DNA from: Deinococcus sp.
GTDB lineage: Bacteria > Deinococcota > Deinococci > Deinococcales > Deinococcaceae
Length of the DNA: 56,903 nt
Reading direction: 5' to 3'
NCBI RefSeq assembly: GCF_018260555.1
Contig: NZ_JAGLBB010000011.1
Coordinates: forward strand, 1 to 56,903
Part shown: piece by piece, positions 10,043-20,502 of the stretch
How the letters are laid out: the number at the start of each line of letters is the position of its first letter
Position numbering within the stretch: the first letter of the stretch is position 1
Position numbers and translations under genes: made by a program
The notes under the pieces: model-generated
Seen by the model: only the letters and a program-made list of their open reading frames with translations
Told to the model about the DNA's origin: nothing
Database searches by the model: none

Positions 10043-10525
10043 ATGGCGGAAACGATCAACCAGTGGGCGGTCATCACGATCGTCCTGAGCGGCCTGGCCC
10101 TGTGTGTGGGCGTGTACCTCATCCGGCGCGGCATGCGTGAGGCGCACATGCGCGCCATGATCGTCGCCACGTCCCTGGCGACCATCTTCCTGGTCCTGTA
10201 CCTGACCCGCCTGGGCCTGGGCTACGAGAAGAAGTACGCGGGACCCGAGGAGTGGCGCACGGCGTACTTCGCGCTGCTGATCAGTCACATTATCCTGGCC
10301 GCCCTGAACCTGCCGCTGGCCCTGGGAGCCCTGTGGAACGCCGTCAAGGGCCTGAAGGCCGCCGGGAACCTGGGGAACATCGACGCCCCGGCGGCGCGCG
10401 GCTACTTCAACCGGCACCGCGCGTGGGTGCGCTGGACGGTCCCGGTGTGGCTGTACGTGGCCGTGACCGGCTGGATCATCTACCTCGTGCTCCACCAGTA
10501 CGGTGAGGTCATCAAGGGCGGGTAA
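10043..10525 (+). CDS. DUF420 membrane protein (CtaM/YozB-like)
   Basis: A 160-residue protein with four hydrophobic segments and conserved histidines (ALLISHIILA, YFNRHRAWVRWT), matching DUF420. In Bacillus and Staphylococcus the DUF420 protein CtaM is needed for maturation of heme-copper oxidase. Its position opposite ctaA/ctaB fits that job here, though this is inference. The start ATG at 10043 follows TACACT (10028-10033) by 9 nt, consistent with a leaderless or nearly leaderless message. Confidence 0.85.
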   Translation: MAETINQWAVITIVLSGLALCVGVYLIRRGMREAHMRAMIVATSLATIFLVLYLTRLGLGYEKKYAGPEEWRTAYFALLISHIILAALNLPLALGALWNAVKGLKAAGNLGNIDAPAARGYFNRHRAWVRWTVPVWLYVAVTGWIIYLVLHQYGEVIKGG

Positions 10526-10572
10526 GGCCCTTAGGGGCGGGTCGGTTCCGGCGCGGGCCTACACTGCGGAAC

Positions 10573-11817
<1,245 letters not shown>

Positions 11818-11828
11818 CCCGGACCGTG

Positions 11829-11864
11829 GTTGAACAGTCTGCACAAACCGTTCAATCCGATCGG
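11829..11864. repeat. Short inverted repeat after the MFS gene
   Basis: GGTTGAACAG and CCGTTCAATCC form an imperfect hairpin just past the MFS stop codon. They resemble the inner modules of the dispersed repeat family. It may terminate the MFS transcript before the panB promoter. Confidence 0.35.
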
Positions 11865-11917
11865 AGCGAGGGGGGCGCAGTCCAGAAGCGCGCGGCGTGA
11901 CCTGCTACCCTGCCCGC

Positions 11918-12739
11918 ATGAAACGCAGCATTCCGGAGTTGCAGCACTCCGCCGCGCCGCTGGTGATGGTCACTGCCTACGATTACCCCGGTGGGCGGCA
12001 CGCCGAGGCGGCCAGCGTGGACCTGATCCTGGTGGGCGACAGCCTGGGCAACGTGGTGCTGGGCTACGACAGCACCGCGCCGGTCACGCTGGGCGACATG
12101 ATCCACCATGCCCGCGCGGTGCGGCGCGGCGCTCCCGGCACGTTCATGGTCGTGGACCTGCCGTTCGGCACGTACCACACGGGCGTGCAGGACGCCATGC
12201 GCAGCGCCGTGCGGGTCATTCAGGAGACGGGCGCGGACGCCATCAAGATGGAGGGCGCCACGCCCGAAATCCTTCAGGTGGTGCAGACCCTGACCCGCAA
12301 CGGCATTCCCGTGATGGGTCACGTGGGCCTGATGCCGCAGACCGCGACCGCGCAGGGTGGCCTGCGCGTGCAGGGCAAGGACGACGAGACAGCCCGCGCG
12401 ACCCTGGAAGGGGCCGTGGCGCTGGAGGCCGCCGGGGCGTTCAGTGTGGTGCTGGAGGCCATTCCGGCACGACTGGCGAACCTGATCAGCGAACGCCTGA
12501 GCGTGCCCACCATCGGCATCGGGGCGGGCGTGGGCTGCGACGGGCAGGTGCTCGTCACACACGACCTGCTGGGCGTGTACGAGGGCGAGGACAAGAAGAT
12601 CGCCAAACGCTACGCCGAGGTGGGCCGCCTGTCCCGCGAGGCCATCGAAACCTACGCCGCCGAAGTCCGCGCCCGCGCCTTCCCCACCCGCGAGAACTCC
12701 TTCGTCATGAAAGACGACGTGCTGGGCAAACTGTACTGA
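11918..12739 (+). CDS. panB: 3-methyl-2-oxobutanoate hydroxymethyltransferase
   Basis: A 273-residue ketopantoate hydroxymethyltransferase, the first committed step of pantothenate and CoA synthesis. It transfers a one-carbon unit from 5,10-methylene-THF to alpha-ketoisovalerate. Family motifs are MVTAYDYPGG, ILVGDSLGNVVLGYDST, IKMEGA, MGHVGLMPQ and TIGIGAGVGCDGQVLV; the Mg-binding Asp and the catalytic Glu of the VVLEAIP segment are present. The ATG at 11918 was preferred over an in-frame codon 21 nt upstream because TACCCT (11906-11911) lies 6 nt before it, so the mRNA is probably leaderless. The TGA stop runs directly into a dispersed repeat. Confidence 0.95.
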   Translation: MKRSIPELQHSAAPLVMVTAYDYPGGRHAEAASVDLILVGDSLGNVVLGYDSTAPVTLGDMIHHARAVRRGAPGTFMVVDLPFGTYHTGVQDAMRSAVRVIQETGADAIKMEGATPEILQVVQTLTRNGIPVMGHVGLMPQTATAQGGLRVQGKDDETARATLEGAVALEAAGAFSVVLEAIPARLANLISERLSVPTIGIGAGVGCDGQVLVTHDLLGVYEGEDKKIAKRYAEVGRLSREAIETYAAEVRARAFPTRENSFVMKDDVLGKLY

Positions 12740-12889
12740 TACGGACTCGGATTGAAGGGGCTTTGCAGTCCCTTCAATCCGAGCGAAGCGAGTGGGAGAC
12801 AAGCGAGTGGAAGACAAGCGGGTTCCGGGCGTGGAGTTGGCAATCCGGTGAAGTTCCGGACTGTCAGCGAAACAGACGGCAGTCCGGAT
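12739..12889. repeat. Full-length dispersed palindromic repeat (about 150 bp)
   Basis: It starts ATACGGACTCGG at the last base of the panB stop codon and ends CAGTCCGGAT. It contains an inner hairpin around CTTTGCAG and the module GGGTTCCGGGCGTGGAGTTG. The copy at 18292-18431 is closely similar along its length. Confidence 0.85.
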
Positions 12890-12913
12890 GAGCTTGCCCT
12901 GCTGGGCAGGTTC

Positions 12914-12978
12914 CATGGTTGAACGTCGATGGGTGCCGGAGTCGTTCCCGCGCTCCGTCTCCCATCAACGTTCAACCA
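12914..12978. terminator. Long hairpin between convergent panB and gdh genes
   Basis: ATGGTTGAACGTCGATGGG (12914-12932) pairs with 12960-12978 at 18 of 19 positions, with a further GGAG/CTCC pairing in the loop. There is no T tract. Its position just beyond the glutamate dehydrogenase stop suggests a transcription or mRNA 3'-end barrier. Confidence 0.55.
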
Positions 12979-12985
12979 TCGTCCC

Positions 12986-14323
12986 TCACGGGTACAGGCC
13001 GCGCAGGGCGCGCGCTTCGAGAACGCGCGTGCAGGCGACGATGTACACGGCAGTGCGCAGGGTCACGCCGTGCTGCTCCTTGACGGCCCAGAGGCTCAAG
13101 AAGGCTTCGCTCATGATGCGGTCGAGGCGTTTGTTGATCTCGTCCTCGGTCCAGAAGAACGAGCTGAAGTCCTGCACCCACTCGAAGTACGAGACGGTCA
13201 CGCCGCCCGCGTTGGCCAGCACGTCCGGGACGACGGTCACGCCGCGCTCGGCGAGCAGGTCGTCGGCGGCGGGAATGGTGGGGCCGTTGGCGCCCTCGAC
13301 GATCAGGCGGGCCTTGATGCGCCCGGCGTTGTCCAGCGTGATCTGTTTTTCCAGGGCGGCGGGGATCAGCACGTCGCAGTCCACGTCCCAGAACTCGTCG
13401 CGTTTCAGTTCCTCGGTGCCGGGCAGGCCCAGGATGAAGCCGGAGCGGCGCAGGTGCCCGAGCGCGGCGGCCGGGTCGATGCCGGCGCTGGAGTACACCG
13501 AGCCGGTCACGTCCTGAATGGCCACGATCCGCGAGCCGTGCTCATGGAAGATGCGCGCGGCGGCCTCACCGACGTTCCCGAAGCCCTGCACGGCCACCCG
13601 CGCACCTTCGAGGGGCATGCCGAGTTTCTTCATGGCCTCGGCGCCCGAGACGAACACGCCGCGCCCGGTAGCGTCCGCGCGGCCCAGGCTGCCGCCCAGC
13701 GACACGGGTTTGCCGGTCACGACGCCGGTCGCAGTGCGGCCCACGTTCATGGAGTACGTGTCCATCATCCAGGCCATGGTCTGCGGGTTGGTGTTCACGT
13801 CCGGCGCGGGAATGTCCTTTTCCGGGCCGATGATCAGGCCGATCTCGGTGGTGTAGCGGCGGGTCAGGCGTTCGAGTTCCCCGGCAGAGTACCCGCGCGG
13901 ATCGATGCGGATACCGCCCTTGCCGCCGCCGTACGGGAGGTTCACGGCGGCGTTCTTGACGGTCATCCACGCCGAGAGCGCCATGACCTCGCTGAGGGTC
14001 ACGTCCTGGTGAAAGCGCACGCCGCCCTTGGCCGGGCCGCGTGAGGTGTTGTGCTGCACGCGGTAGCCCTCGAAGTGCGCGACCGTGCCGTCGTCGAGGT
14101 GAATGGGCACGTCCACGACCAGGATGCGTTTGGGCCGCTTGAGCGTCTCGACCCAGTACGCGAGTTTGCCCAGGTACGGCGTGACCCGCTCGACCTGTTC
14201 GAGGTAGATCTCGTACGGCCCGAGGTTGTTCGGGTCGAGGTAACTGGGAATGTCGTGCGCGCCGTACTTCTTCTGGGGCTGGTGGCCGGGGTCCTGATGG
14301 GCGGGGTCCTGGGTGGCGGTCAT
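12986..14323 (-). CDS. Glutamate dehydrogenase, catalytic-type paralog
   Basis: A 445-residue Glu/Leu/Phe/Val dehydrogenase that interconverts 2-oxoglutarate plus ammonia and glutamate. All key residues are present: substrate lysine in RGPAKGG (Lys99), catalytic lysine in YGGGKGG (Lys135), the aspartate in PAPDVNT (Asp175), the Rossmann loop GFGNVGEAAA and EGANGPTIPAADD. It ends in the usual RTAVYIVACTRV and GLYP. It starts at ATG 14323 after AAGGAGG. It lies 68 nt downstream of a second, altered paralog in the same direction, an arrangement matching Thermus GdhA-GdhB, where GdhB is the catalytic subunit. Confidence 0.93.
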   Translation of the reverse strand: MTATQDPAHQDPGHQPQKKYGAHDIPSYLDPNNLGPYEIYLEQVERVTPYLGKLAYWVETLKRPKRILVVDVPIHLDDGTVAHFEGYRVQHNTSRGPAKGGVRFHQDVTLSEVMALSAWMTVKNAAVNLPYGGGKGGIRIDPRGYSAGELERLTRRYTTEIGLIIGPEKDIPAPDVNTNPQTMAWMMDTYSMNVGRTATGVVTGKPVSLGGSLGRADATGRGVFVSGAEAMKKLGMPLEGARVAVQGFGNVGEAAARIFHEHGSRIVAIQDVTGSVYSSAGIDPAAALGHLRRSGFILGLPGTEELKRDEFWDVDCDVLIPAALEKQITLDNAGRIKARLIVEGANGPTIPAADDLLAERGVTVVPDVLANAGGVTVSYFEWVQDFSSFFWTEDEINKRLDRIMSEAFLSLWAVKEQHGVTLRTAVYIVACTRVLEARALRGLYP

Positions 14324-14391
14324 GGTGGGGCCTCCTTCGGAGGGGGGGGCAGGTGATGGTGGGGCAACGGGCTGGTGGGGCCGGGCGCGGG

Positions 14392-15636
<1,245 letters not shown>

Positions 15637-15688
15637 GAACGGTCTCCTTGGTCCTTCCGGGTCGGGAAGGCGGGTGGGTGCTTCCGGG

Positions 15689-15776
15689 GGAAGTCTCTGG
15701 TCCAGGAAGTCTCTGGTCCCGGAAGGTTGGTCCCGGAAGACTGGCCCGGGAAGACTGGCCCGGGAAGGTTGGGTGG
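15689..15776 (-). repeat. Six-unit tandem repeat in the leader of the gdh operon
   Basis: Six head-to-tail units of 14-16 nt, each beginning GGAAG on the plus strand and containing CTGGTCC or CTGGCCC, fill 15689-15776. They lie between the promoter at 15890-15918 and the GdhA-like start at 15636, so they would be transcribed as untranslated leader. Confidence 0.85.
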
Positions 15777-15889
15777 TGAACGGAGGGGTTGGCTCCCGGA
15801 GCATACACGCCCCCGTGCAGTCGCATAGACAGGTGCGGGGCCTCGGTTGGCCTGCTGCCCGGGTGAGGTGAACGGATCGTACGCCCCAA

Positions 15890-15918
15890 GTTGTATCCAG
15901 TATTCAATCCGGCGTCAA
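15890..15918 (-). promoter_or_regulatory. Sigma70-type promoter of the gdh operon
   Basis: On the minus strand TTGACG (15913-15918) and TACAAC (15890-15895) are separated by exactly 17 nt. Transcription would begin near 15883 and give a leader of roughly 245 nt. The rest of the 720-nt gene-free stretch (15637-16356) holds the tandem repeat, about 230 nt with no recognised content, and a dispersed repeat. Confidence 0.6.
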
Positions 15919-16149
15919 CCCCGGTGCAGCGCGCCCCTCACGCGCAAAACAGGAACCGTTTCCAGCGTGGCCCTCTTGCCTCTGGGTTCCCGGCGACCTG
16001 GCAAATGGCAGGTCGCGGCGAACAGACCTACCCTGCACACCCGGCTGCCGACCTGCTACCAAGCGTCCCGACCCGCAGGACACCACCCGAGGGGAACCGG
16101 CATGGTCCCTGCGCCGCACCCGGACCGGGGGGGCGCGCAACTGAACCGG

Positions 16150-16290
16150 ACTGGGGGTAATTCGGTGCAGTCCCAGATCAATCTGGGCGGATGCGAGGAG
16201 GGACAACAGACGCCCATTTACGGTATGGAGCCGCAGGCGGTGCCCTCCTGACTGACGCGGACTGGAGCGCAGTCCATATCAGCCCAGCAG
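16150..16290. repeat. Dispersed palindromic repeat copy
   Basis: It contains GGATGCGAGGAGG, the core GGAGCCGCAGGCGG and the end CAGTCCATATCAG. It is of the same module type as the copies near 82-161 and 55837-55972. Confidence 0.7.
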
Positions 16291-16356
16291 GCAGAGCAGA
16301 AACTGCGAGTGCGGGATCAACGCCCCATTGCAGCCTGGACGGTACTCCGGCGTGCG

Positions 16357-17334
16357 TCAGGTCAGGCGTTCAATCTCGCGCCGCGCCAGGCCTTCCAGCG
16401 CCGAGCGCGCTGGCGAGGACGGCAGCGCCCCCAGCGCCTCGATGGCCAGCCTTGCCCGGCGGCGAATCTCACCGCGCGTGTGTTCCAGCGCGCCTGACTG
16501 CGCGGCCAGCGTCCGCACGCGCTCCACGTCCCCCGGCTGCGCGGCCCGGCGTTCCACAATGGCGCGCACCTCGTCGGCGTGCGCGCCGTCCAGCAGCGCC
16601 AGCACGGGCAGCGTCGCCTTGCCCTCACGCAGGTCGCCGCCCACCGGCTTGCCGATCACGGCCTCCTCGCCCGACAGGTCCAGCAGGTCGTCTTGCATCT
16701 GAAAGGCCATGCCGTACTCGCGCCCGAACGTCGCCAGGGCCTCCTGGATGTGTGTGGGGGCGCCCAGCAGCACCGCCGGAGCCGACGCTGCCAGTTGGGT
16801 CAGGGCGGCCGTCTTGCCGTGAATCACTTGCAGGTAATGGCGGAGTTCGTACTCCTGGTACGCCGCGAGCTGAAACTGCAGCACCTCGCCCTCGCAGATC
16901 ACGCTGGCCGTCTGCCCGAACAGGCGCGTCAGGACTGGCCCCCCCGGCAGGCCCGACAGCAGCACGAGCAGCCGCGACAGCATGAAATCACCACTCATGA
17001 CGCTCACCACGTTCCCGAAGCGACGGAAGGCCGCCTGCTGACCCCGCCGCGTATCGGCGTCGTCGATCAGGTCGTCGTGCAGCAGTGACGCCGAGTGCAG
17101 CAGTTCCACACCCACGCCCAGGTCCAGCACGTCACTCCATCCGCCCGGCCCGCCGGGACGTGCGCCCAGCGCCTGCGCGGCCAGCAGGACCAGCGTGGGC
17201 CGCACGCGCTTGCCGCCCGCCGCGACCAGATCATCACCGATCAACTCGATGAACTCCACGTCAGAGCGCAGCACCTCACGCAGACGCGCGTCGAACGTCG
17301 CATCCGGAACGCACAGGTCCGCCACACCAGTCAT
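16357..17334 (-). CDS. Polyprenyl diphosphate synthase (trans-prenyltransferase)
   Basis: A 325-residue all-alpha prenyl synthase. The first aspartate-rich motif is in LLHDDLIDDADTRRG (near residue 84) and the second in MQDDLLDLSGEE (near 213), with GGKRVRP before them. It condenses isopentenyl diphosphate onto an allylic primer, most likely to make the side chain of menaquinone. Chain length cannot be assigned reliably. ATG 17334 is chosen over the longer frame because TATACT lies 6 nt upstream on the minus strand, so the transcript is probably leaderless and the family N-terminus starts there. Confidence 0.9.
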   Translation of the reverse strand: MTGVADLCVPDATFDARLREVLRSDVEFIELIGDDLVAAGGKRVRPTLVLLAAQALGARPGGPGGWSDVLDLGVGVELLHSASLLHDDLIDDADTRRGQQAAFRRFGNVVSVMSGDFMLSRLLVLLSGLPGGPVLTRLFGQTASVICEGEVLQFQLAAYQEYELRHYLQVIHGKTAALTQLAASAPAVLLGAPTHIQEALATFGREYGMAFQMQDDLLDLSGEEAVIGKPVGGDLREGKATLPVLALLDGAHADEVRAIVERRAAQPGDVERVRTLAAQSGALEHTRGEIRRRARLAIEALGALPSSPARSALEGLARREIERLT

Positions 17335-17383
17335 GAACGCAGTATAGGAAACGCAGGTGGGGCAAAACGTACCGCTCACCTCT

Positions 17384-17520
17384 AAGACGGATTCCGATTG
17401 ATTCGCTGCAATCCTGAAGCAATCCGAGCGGATGCGAATGGGAACAAGAGACGGATGCCGGGCATGGTGGTGGCACCCCGGTACGGTTCCCGGTTATGAA
17501 CGAAACGGACGGCCGTCCCT
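17384..17520. repeat. Dispersed palindromic repeat copy
   Basis: It begins AGACGGATTCCGATTGATTC and ends GGACGGCCGTCC. It includes the CCGAGCGGATGCGA module and fills most of the 296-nt gap between two divergent genes. Confidence 0.65.
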
Positions 17521-17630
17521 AAGGCAGCCAGCTGCCACCTGCCCCGCCACCCGAACATGAAGCAAATGCCGGGGCGACCCTGCCCGCTTGTCCCTCGCCA
17601 GTCACATGCTCCTCATGGTAAAACCCTGGT

Positions 17631-18215
17631 ATGGAAAGTGTCGTTGCTCTCTTCCGCGAACCCCAGCAGGCGCAGGGCGTCTTGCAGGCCCTGCAACAGC
17701 GTGGCTTCGAACGCGAACACCTCGGCTTCGCCCTGACCGACGTGGTCGCCGAGGAAGGCATCGCCCAGAACACCGGTGTCAGCCCCGAAGCTGGCGCGCC
17801 CGGCGGAAGTGCCAGCGTGCTGCGCGGCGCTTTTCTGGGCATGATCGGCGGCCTCGCCATCACCACGCCCATCTGGCTGCTGCTGCTGATCGTGCCCGTC
17901 ACCCGTATTTTCCAGGAGGGCGGGCAGCTGGGGATGCTGTTCGGGGTGATCGGCGGCGGCGCTCTCGGGGCGCTGTTCGGCGCGCTGGCCGGCAGCGATC
18001 ACGGCGACTACGTGAGCCTCCTGCGGCGCATGGGCGTCCCGGCGGCGCAGGCCGAGAAATTCTACGCCGGTCTCAAGGGCGGTCACGTCATGGTCATCGC
18101 CCGCGACCCCAGCGGCGCCCGCACCGACGAGGCCCTGAGCCTCATGCGCAAGCACGGCGCCATTAAACTCGACGACGCTGTTGGCGGCGGCCAGCTTCAG
18201 AGCGAACGCCACTGA
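17631..18215 (+). CDS. Membrane protein with Gly-rich helical hairpin, general-stress-protein-like
   Basis: A 194-residue protein. Residues 1-35 (VVALFREPQQAQGVLQALQQRGF) resemble the N-terminal fold of general stress protein 17M/YflT-type proteins. Residues about 62-125 form two hydrophobic segments rich in glycine (LGMIGGLAITTPIWLLLLIV and GMLFGVIGGGALGALFGAL). Residues 135-180 form a second ferredoxin-like segment with GGHVMVIARDP. This is a family-level resemblance only and no enzymatic residues are evident. It is flanked by dispersed repeats and has no co-directional partner. Confidence 0.7.
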   Translation: MESVVALFREPQQAQGVLQALQQRGFEREHLGFALTDVVAEEGIAQNTGVSPEAGAPGGSASVLRGAFLGMIGGLAITTPIWLLLLIVPVTRIFQEGGQLGMLFGVIGGGALGALFGALAGSDHGDYVSLLRRMGVPAAQAEKFYAGLKGGHVMVIARDPSGARTDEALSLMRKHGAIKLDDAVGGGQLQSERH

Positions 18216-18291
18216 ACCAGTCGGCAGTCCGGGCGGCCCAGTCGAGGTCACTGGGCCGCCCGTTCGTTGATGGAGGGGAGCGGATGACGAA

Positions 18292-18431
18292 GTCATACGG
18301 ACTCCGATTGAAGGGACTGCAAAAACTCTTCAATCCGAGCGAAGCGGGTGGGAGAGAAGCGGGTTCCGGGCGTGGAGTTGGCAAACCGGCGATGTTCCGG
18401 GTTGTCAGCGAAACAGACGGCAGTCCGTATC
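18292..18431. repeat. Full-length dispersed palindromic repeat
   Basis: It runs from ATACGGACTCCG to CAGTCCGTAT, with the same internal order as the copy at 12739-12889. A second short inverted repeat follows immediately (GGACTCCG at 18434-18441 with CGGAGTC after the insert), and the AT-rich element at 18474 is inserted into that. Confidence 0.85.
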
Positions 18432-18473
18432 ATGGACTCCGTCTATTTCGTTAACAAGATCTGTTCAAGCGGA

Positions 18474-18665
18474 GTAACTGCTCAGCACGATAAACACGGC
18501 AAAAAACGCTTGTTCCCGTTTTGTATGAGCATAATATTTACTGCAAATCTGCCTTGGACGAACCAATTCGCCCATATCGGCAATTTCAGTCATTTGAAAG
18601 CAGCTTCTTAGCAATTTATAGGGCTGAATTCAGATTCTGAGCAATTTACCCTGCTGAGCAGTTAC
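18474..18665 (-). mobile_element. 192-bp MITE-like element, copy 1
   Basis: Perfect 14-bp terminal inverted repeats (GTAACTGCTCAGCA) bound a 192-bp, roughly 42% GC sequence in a genome of nearly 70% GC. It is flanked on both sides by the direct repeat CAAGCGGA (18466-18473 and 18666-18673), an 8-bp target duplication. It differs from copy 2 (33679-33870, opposite orientation) at one position only. No intact reading frame that could be a transposase is present. GTAA ends and 8-bp duplications are typical of IS66-family elements, so mobilisation in trans by such a transposase is inferred. Confidence 0.9.
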
Positions 18666-18680
18666 CAAGCGGAGTCGGTA

Positions 18681-19652
18681 TCAGCCGAACAGCCGCGCGG
18701 GATTCTCGACCGTCATCTGCTGCACCTGCTCGGCGCTCACGCCCCGGCCCTCTAGTTCCGGCAGGATGTCATCCGTCAGGTGCCGGGGGTGCCAGTCCTT
18801 CACGGCGCCCAGGATGGCGTCCGGCATGGGAATGGGGCGGCCCAGCCACTGCCAGATCGAATCGTGCGACAGCAGAATCCGGTCCGCTAAGCCCTCGCCC
18901 AGCAGGGTGCCCAGCACGTCCAGACGCTGCGCGTCGGTGGGGGTGCCCACCAGCCCCTGAAGGCCGAGACGGTCGAAGGCAATCCTCACGCCGTGCGACA
19001 GCGTCTCGCGGTGGTACGCGGGGTCCGTGTTGCCGTCCATGTGCCCGATCATGACGCGGGCCGGGTCCGCGCCGTGCTGAAGGAGCAACTGCGCCTGCTG
19101 CGGCCCCTGCCGCCCCTCCTGCGTGTGGGTGATGATCGGCACGCCCGTGTCACGCTGCACACGCGCGGCCGCCCGGAAGAACATCTGCTCGTACGGCGTG
19201 ATCGCGTCGCGGCTGCTGGCGAGTTTGATCACCCCGGCCCGCACGCCGCTCGCGCCGATGCCCACCATGACCTCGTGGCGCATCAGTTCCTCGATCTCGG
19301 CCTCGCCGCCGCCCAGGGACGCGCGGAACTTGAAGTACGCCGTGGCGCCCTCACCCTCGTAGTAGTACCCGCTGCTGCACAGGATGCGCAGGCCGCTGCG
19401 TTCGCTCAGGTCCCGCAGGAACGCCGGGTCGCGACCACACTCGTTCGGGGTGGCGTCTACCAGCGTCCGCACGCCACGCGACAGCAGGCTGCGGGCCACG
19501 TCCGCGCAGGCGGTCAGGGCGTCCTCCCGGTCGAACGGGCCGAGCGTCAGGTCGCCCTGATAGCCGGGGTACCCGAACAGGACGTGCTCGTGCGGCAGGG
19601 TGAATCCCAGTTCGCTGGCGGGAACGGGGCCGGTAACGGTCTGTGCACTCAT
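18681..19652 (-). CDS. Phosphotriesterase-like lactonase (Dr0930 type)
   Basis: A 323-residue amidohydrolase-fold enzyme strongly resembling D. radiodurans Dr0930, a lactonase with weak phosphotriesterase activity. The binuclear metal site is complete: HxH in LPHEHV (near residue 20), the carboxylated lysine in AGVIKLASS, histidines in ITHTQEG and IGHMDGN, and the aspartate in LSHDSIW. It is expected to hydrolyse lactones in the cytoplasm. ATG 19652 has AGGAGGT upstream. A possible promoter, TTGACG-17-AAGCAT on the minus strand, lies at 19746-19774. The TGA stop runs directly into a dispersed repeat edge that carries the MITE. Confidence 0.93.
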   Translation of the reverse strand: MSAQTVTGPVPASELGFTLPHEHVLFGYPGYQGDLTLGPFDREDALTACADVARSLLSRGVRTLVDATPNECGRDPAFLRDLSERSGLRILCSSGYYYEGEGATAYFKFRASLGGGEAEIEELMRHEVMVGIGASGVRAGVIKLASSRDAITPYEQMFFRAAARVQRDTGVPIITHTQEGRQGPQQAQLLLQHGADPARVMIGHMDGNTDPAYHRETLSHGVRIAFDRLGLQGLVGTPTDAQRLDVLGTLLGEGLADRILLSHDSIWQWLGRPIPMPDAILGAVKDWHPRHLTDDILPELEGRGVSAEQVQQMTVENPARLFG

Positions 19653-19745
19653 GCGGACCTCCTGAGGGCCGTGAAGCCCAGGTGATACGAAACCCAGATG
19701 GCAGGCCGCGCCCGCCCCCCGACTGATGTGCTGTATCAGGCGGTC

Positions 19746-19774
19746 ATGCTTTCAGCCCGGGGAAGATACGTCAA
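19746..19774 (-). promoter_or_regulatory. Possible promoter for the lactonase gene
   Basis: TTGACG (19769-19774) and AAGCAT (19746-19751) lie 17 nt apart on the minus strand. The -10 is weak; the lactonase could instead be read through from pabC, 132 nt upstream. Confidence 0.35.
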
Positions 19775-19784
19775 GCGGCGACCT

Positions 19785-20495
19785 TCATCCGGGCCACACG
19801 AACGCCGGTTCGGTCGTGTCGGGCCACTGCGCGTTCAGGTCACGCGCCGGGCACCCGCCGCCCAGACCCTCAATGCGGGCCACGGGCACGGTCCCCACGC
19901 CGCTGCCGCACACCCACGCATGGGTCACCCGGGCCAGTTCGTGCGCGTGGACGGGTCGGGAGACGTGCGGCGTGCCGCGCAGGAAGGCAGCGCGGGTCAC
20001 GGACGGGAGCCCGCCCGCCGGAACGACCAGTTGGCCGTCCAGTTCCAGCAGGGGCGAAGTGCGGCTGCCATCGACGAGCTGCCCGTGTGCATTCAGCAAC
20101 CACCCCTCGAAGCAGGGCGCGGCCTCCCGCGCGGCCAGGCGGTATGGGAGGTAATTGCCGGTCTTGTGCGCGCCGAGCTGCGGGTGAACCTGCACGCCCG
20201 TCAGGCGAACGGTCACGCCGCCTTCTGGGCGAGGACCAGCCGTCAGGGAGCGCTCCGAGGCGAAGGTGCCGCTGTCGGTGACGGTCACGCGCAGCAGGCC
20301 CCAGGCGTGCGGAGCGGGCGGGGGCAGATCAGGGTCGGGGTCGGGCAGGCCCAGGAACGCGCAAGTGTGCCGCAGCCGCGCGAGGTGCGCGGGCCACAGC
20401 AGCGGCGCGCCCAGCCGCGTGCGGACGGTCGTGAATGCGGTCGCGCCGTGCAGCCACGCCGGGTCGTTCACGGCGTCCGGAAGGGCCTTCACCAC
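19785..20495 (-). CDS. pabC: Aminodeoxychorismate lyase-like class IV aminotransferase
   Basis: A 236-residue fold-type IV PLP protein. The catalytic lysine is in GAHKTGNYLPYRLA (near residue 131), and the class IV region LNAHGQLVDGSRTSPLL follows, with S-R-T in place of the common E-x-x-x-S-N. It would release pyruvate from aminodeoxychorismate to give p-aminobenzoate. The assignment leans on context: it starts 7 nt after the PabB-PabA fusion in the same direction. D-amino acid or branched-chain transaminase activity is the alternative. The start is a GTG at 20495. Confidence 0.82.
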   Translation of the reverse strand: MVKALPDAVNDPAWLHGATAFTTVRTRLGAPLLWPAHLARLRHTCAFLGLPDPDPDLPPPAPHAWGLLRVTVTDSGTFASERSLTAGPRPEGGVTVRLTGVQVHPQLGAHKTGNYLPYRLAAREAAPCFEGWLLNAHGQLVDGSRTSPLLELDGQLVVPAGGLPSVTRAAFLRGTPHVSRPVHAHELARVTHAWVCGSGVGTVPVARIEGLGGGCPARDLNAQWPDTTEPAFVWPG

Positions 20496-20502
20496 GGCCC
20501 TC

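Noticed and set aside
15637..15804. A longer start for the GdhA-like protein, 56 residues upstream.
   Set aside because: The added sequence is a translation of the tandem repeats with no family similarity, whereas ATG 15636 has an AAGGAG site and the correct N-terminus.
15904..16206. A 100-residue minus-strand frame in the gene-free region upstream of the gdh operon.
   Set aside because: It overlaps the gdh promoter, has no start signal or recognisable motif, and its composition matches random high-GC sequence.
18348..18611. An 87-residue frame running into the MITE, which might have been a transposase fragment.
   Set aside because: It begins in the flanking repeat, has no transposase motif, and the frame is not preserved as coding sequence on either strand of the element.
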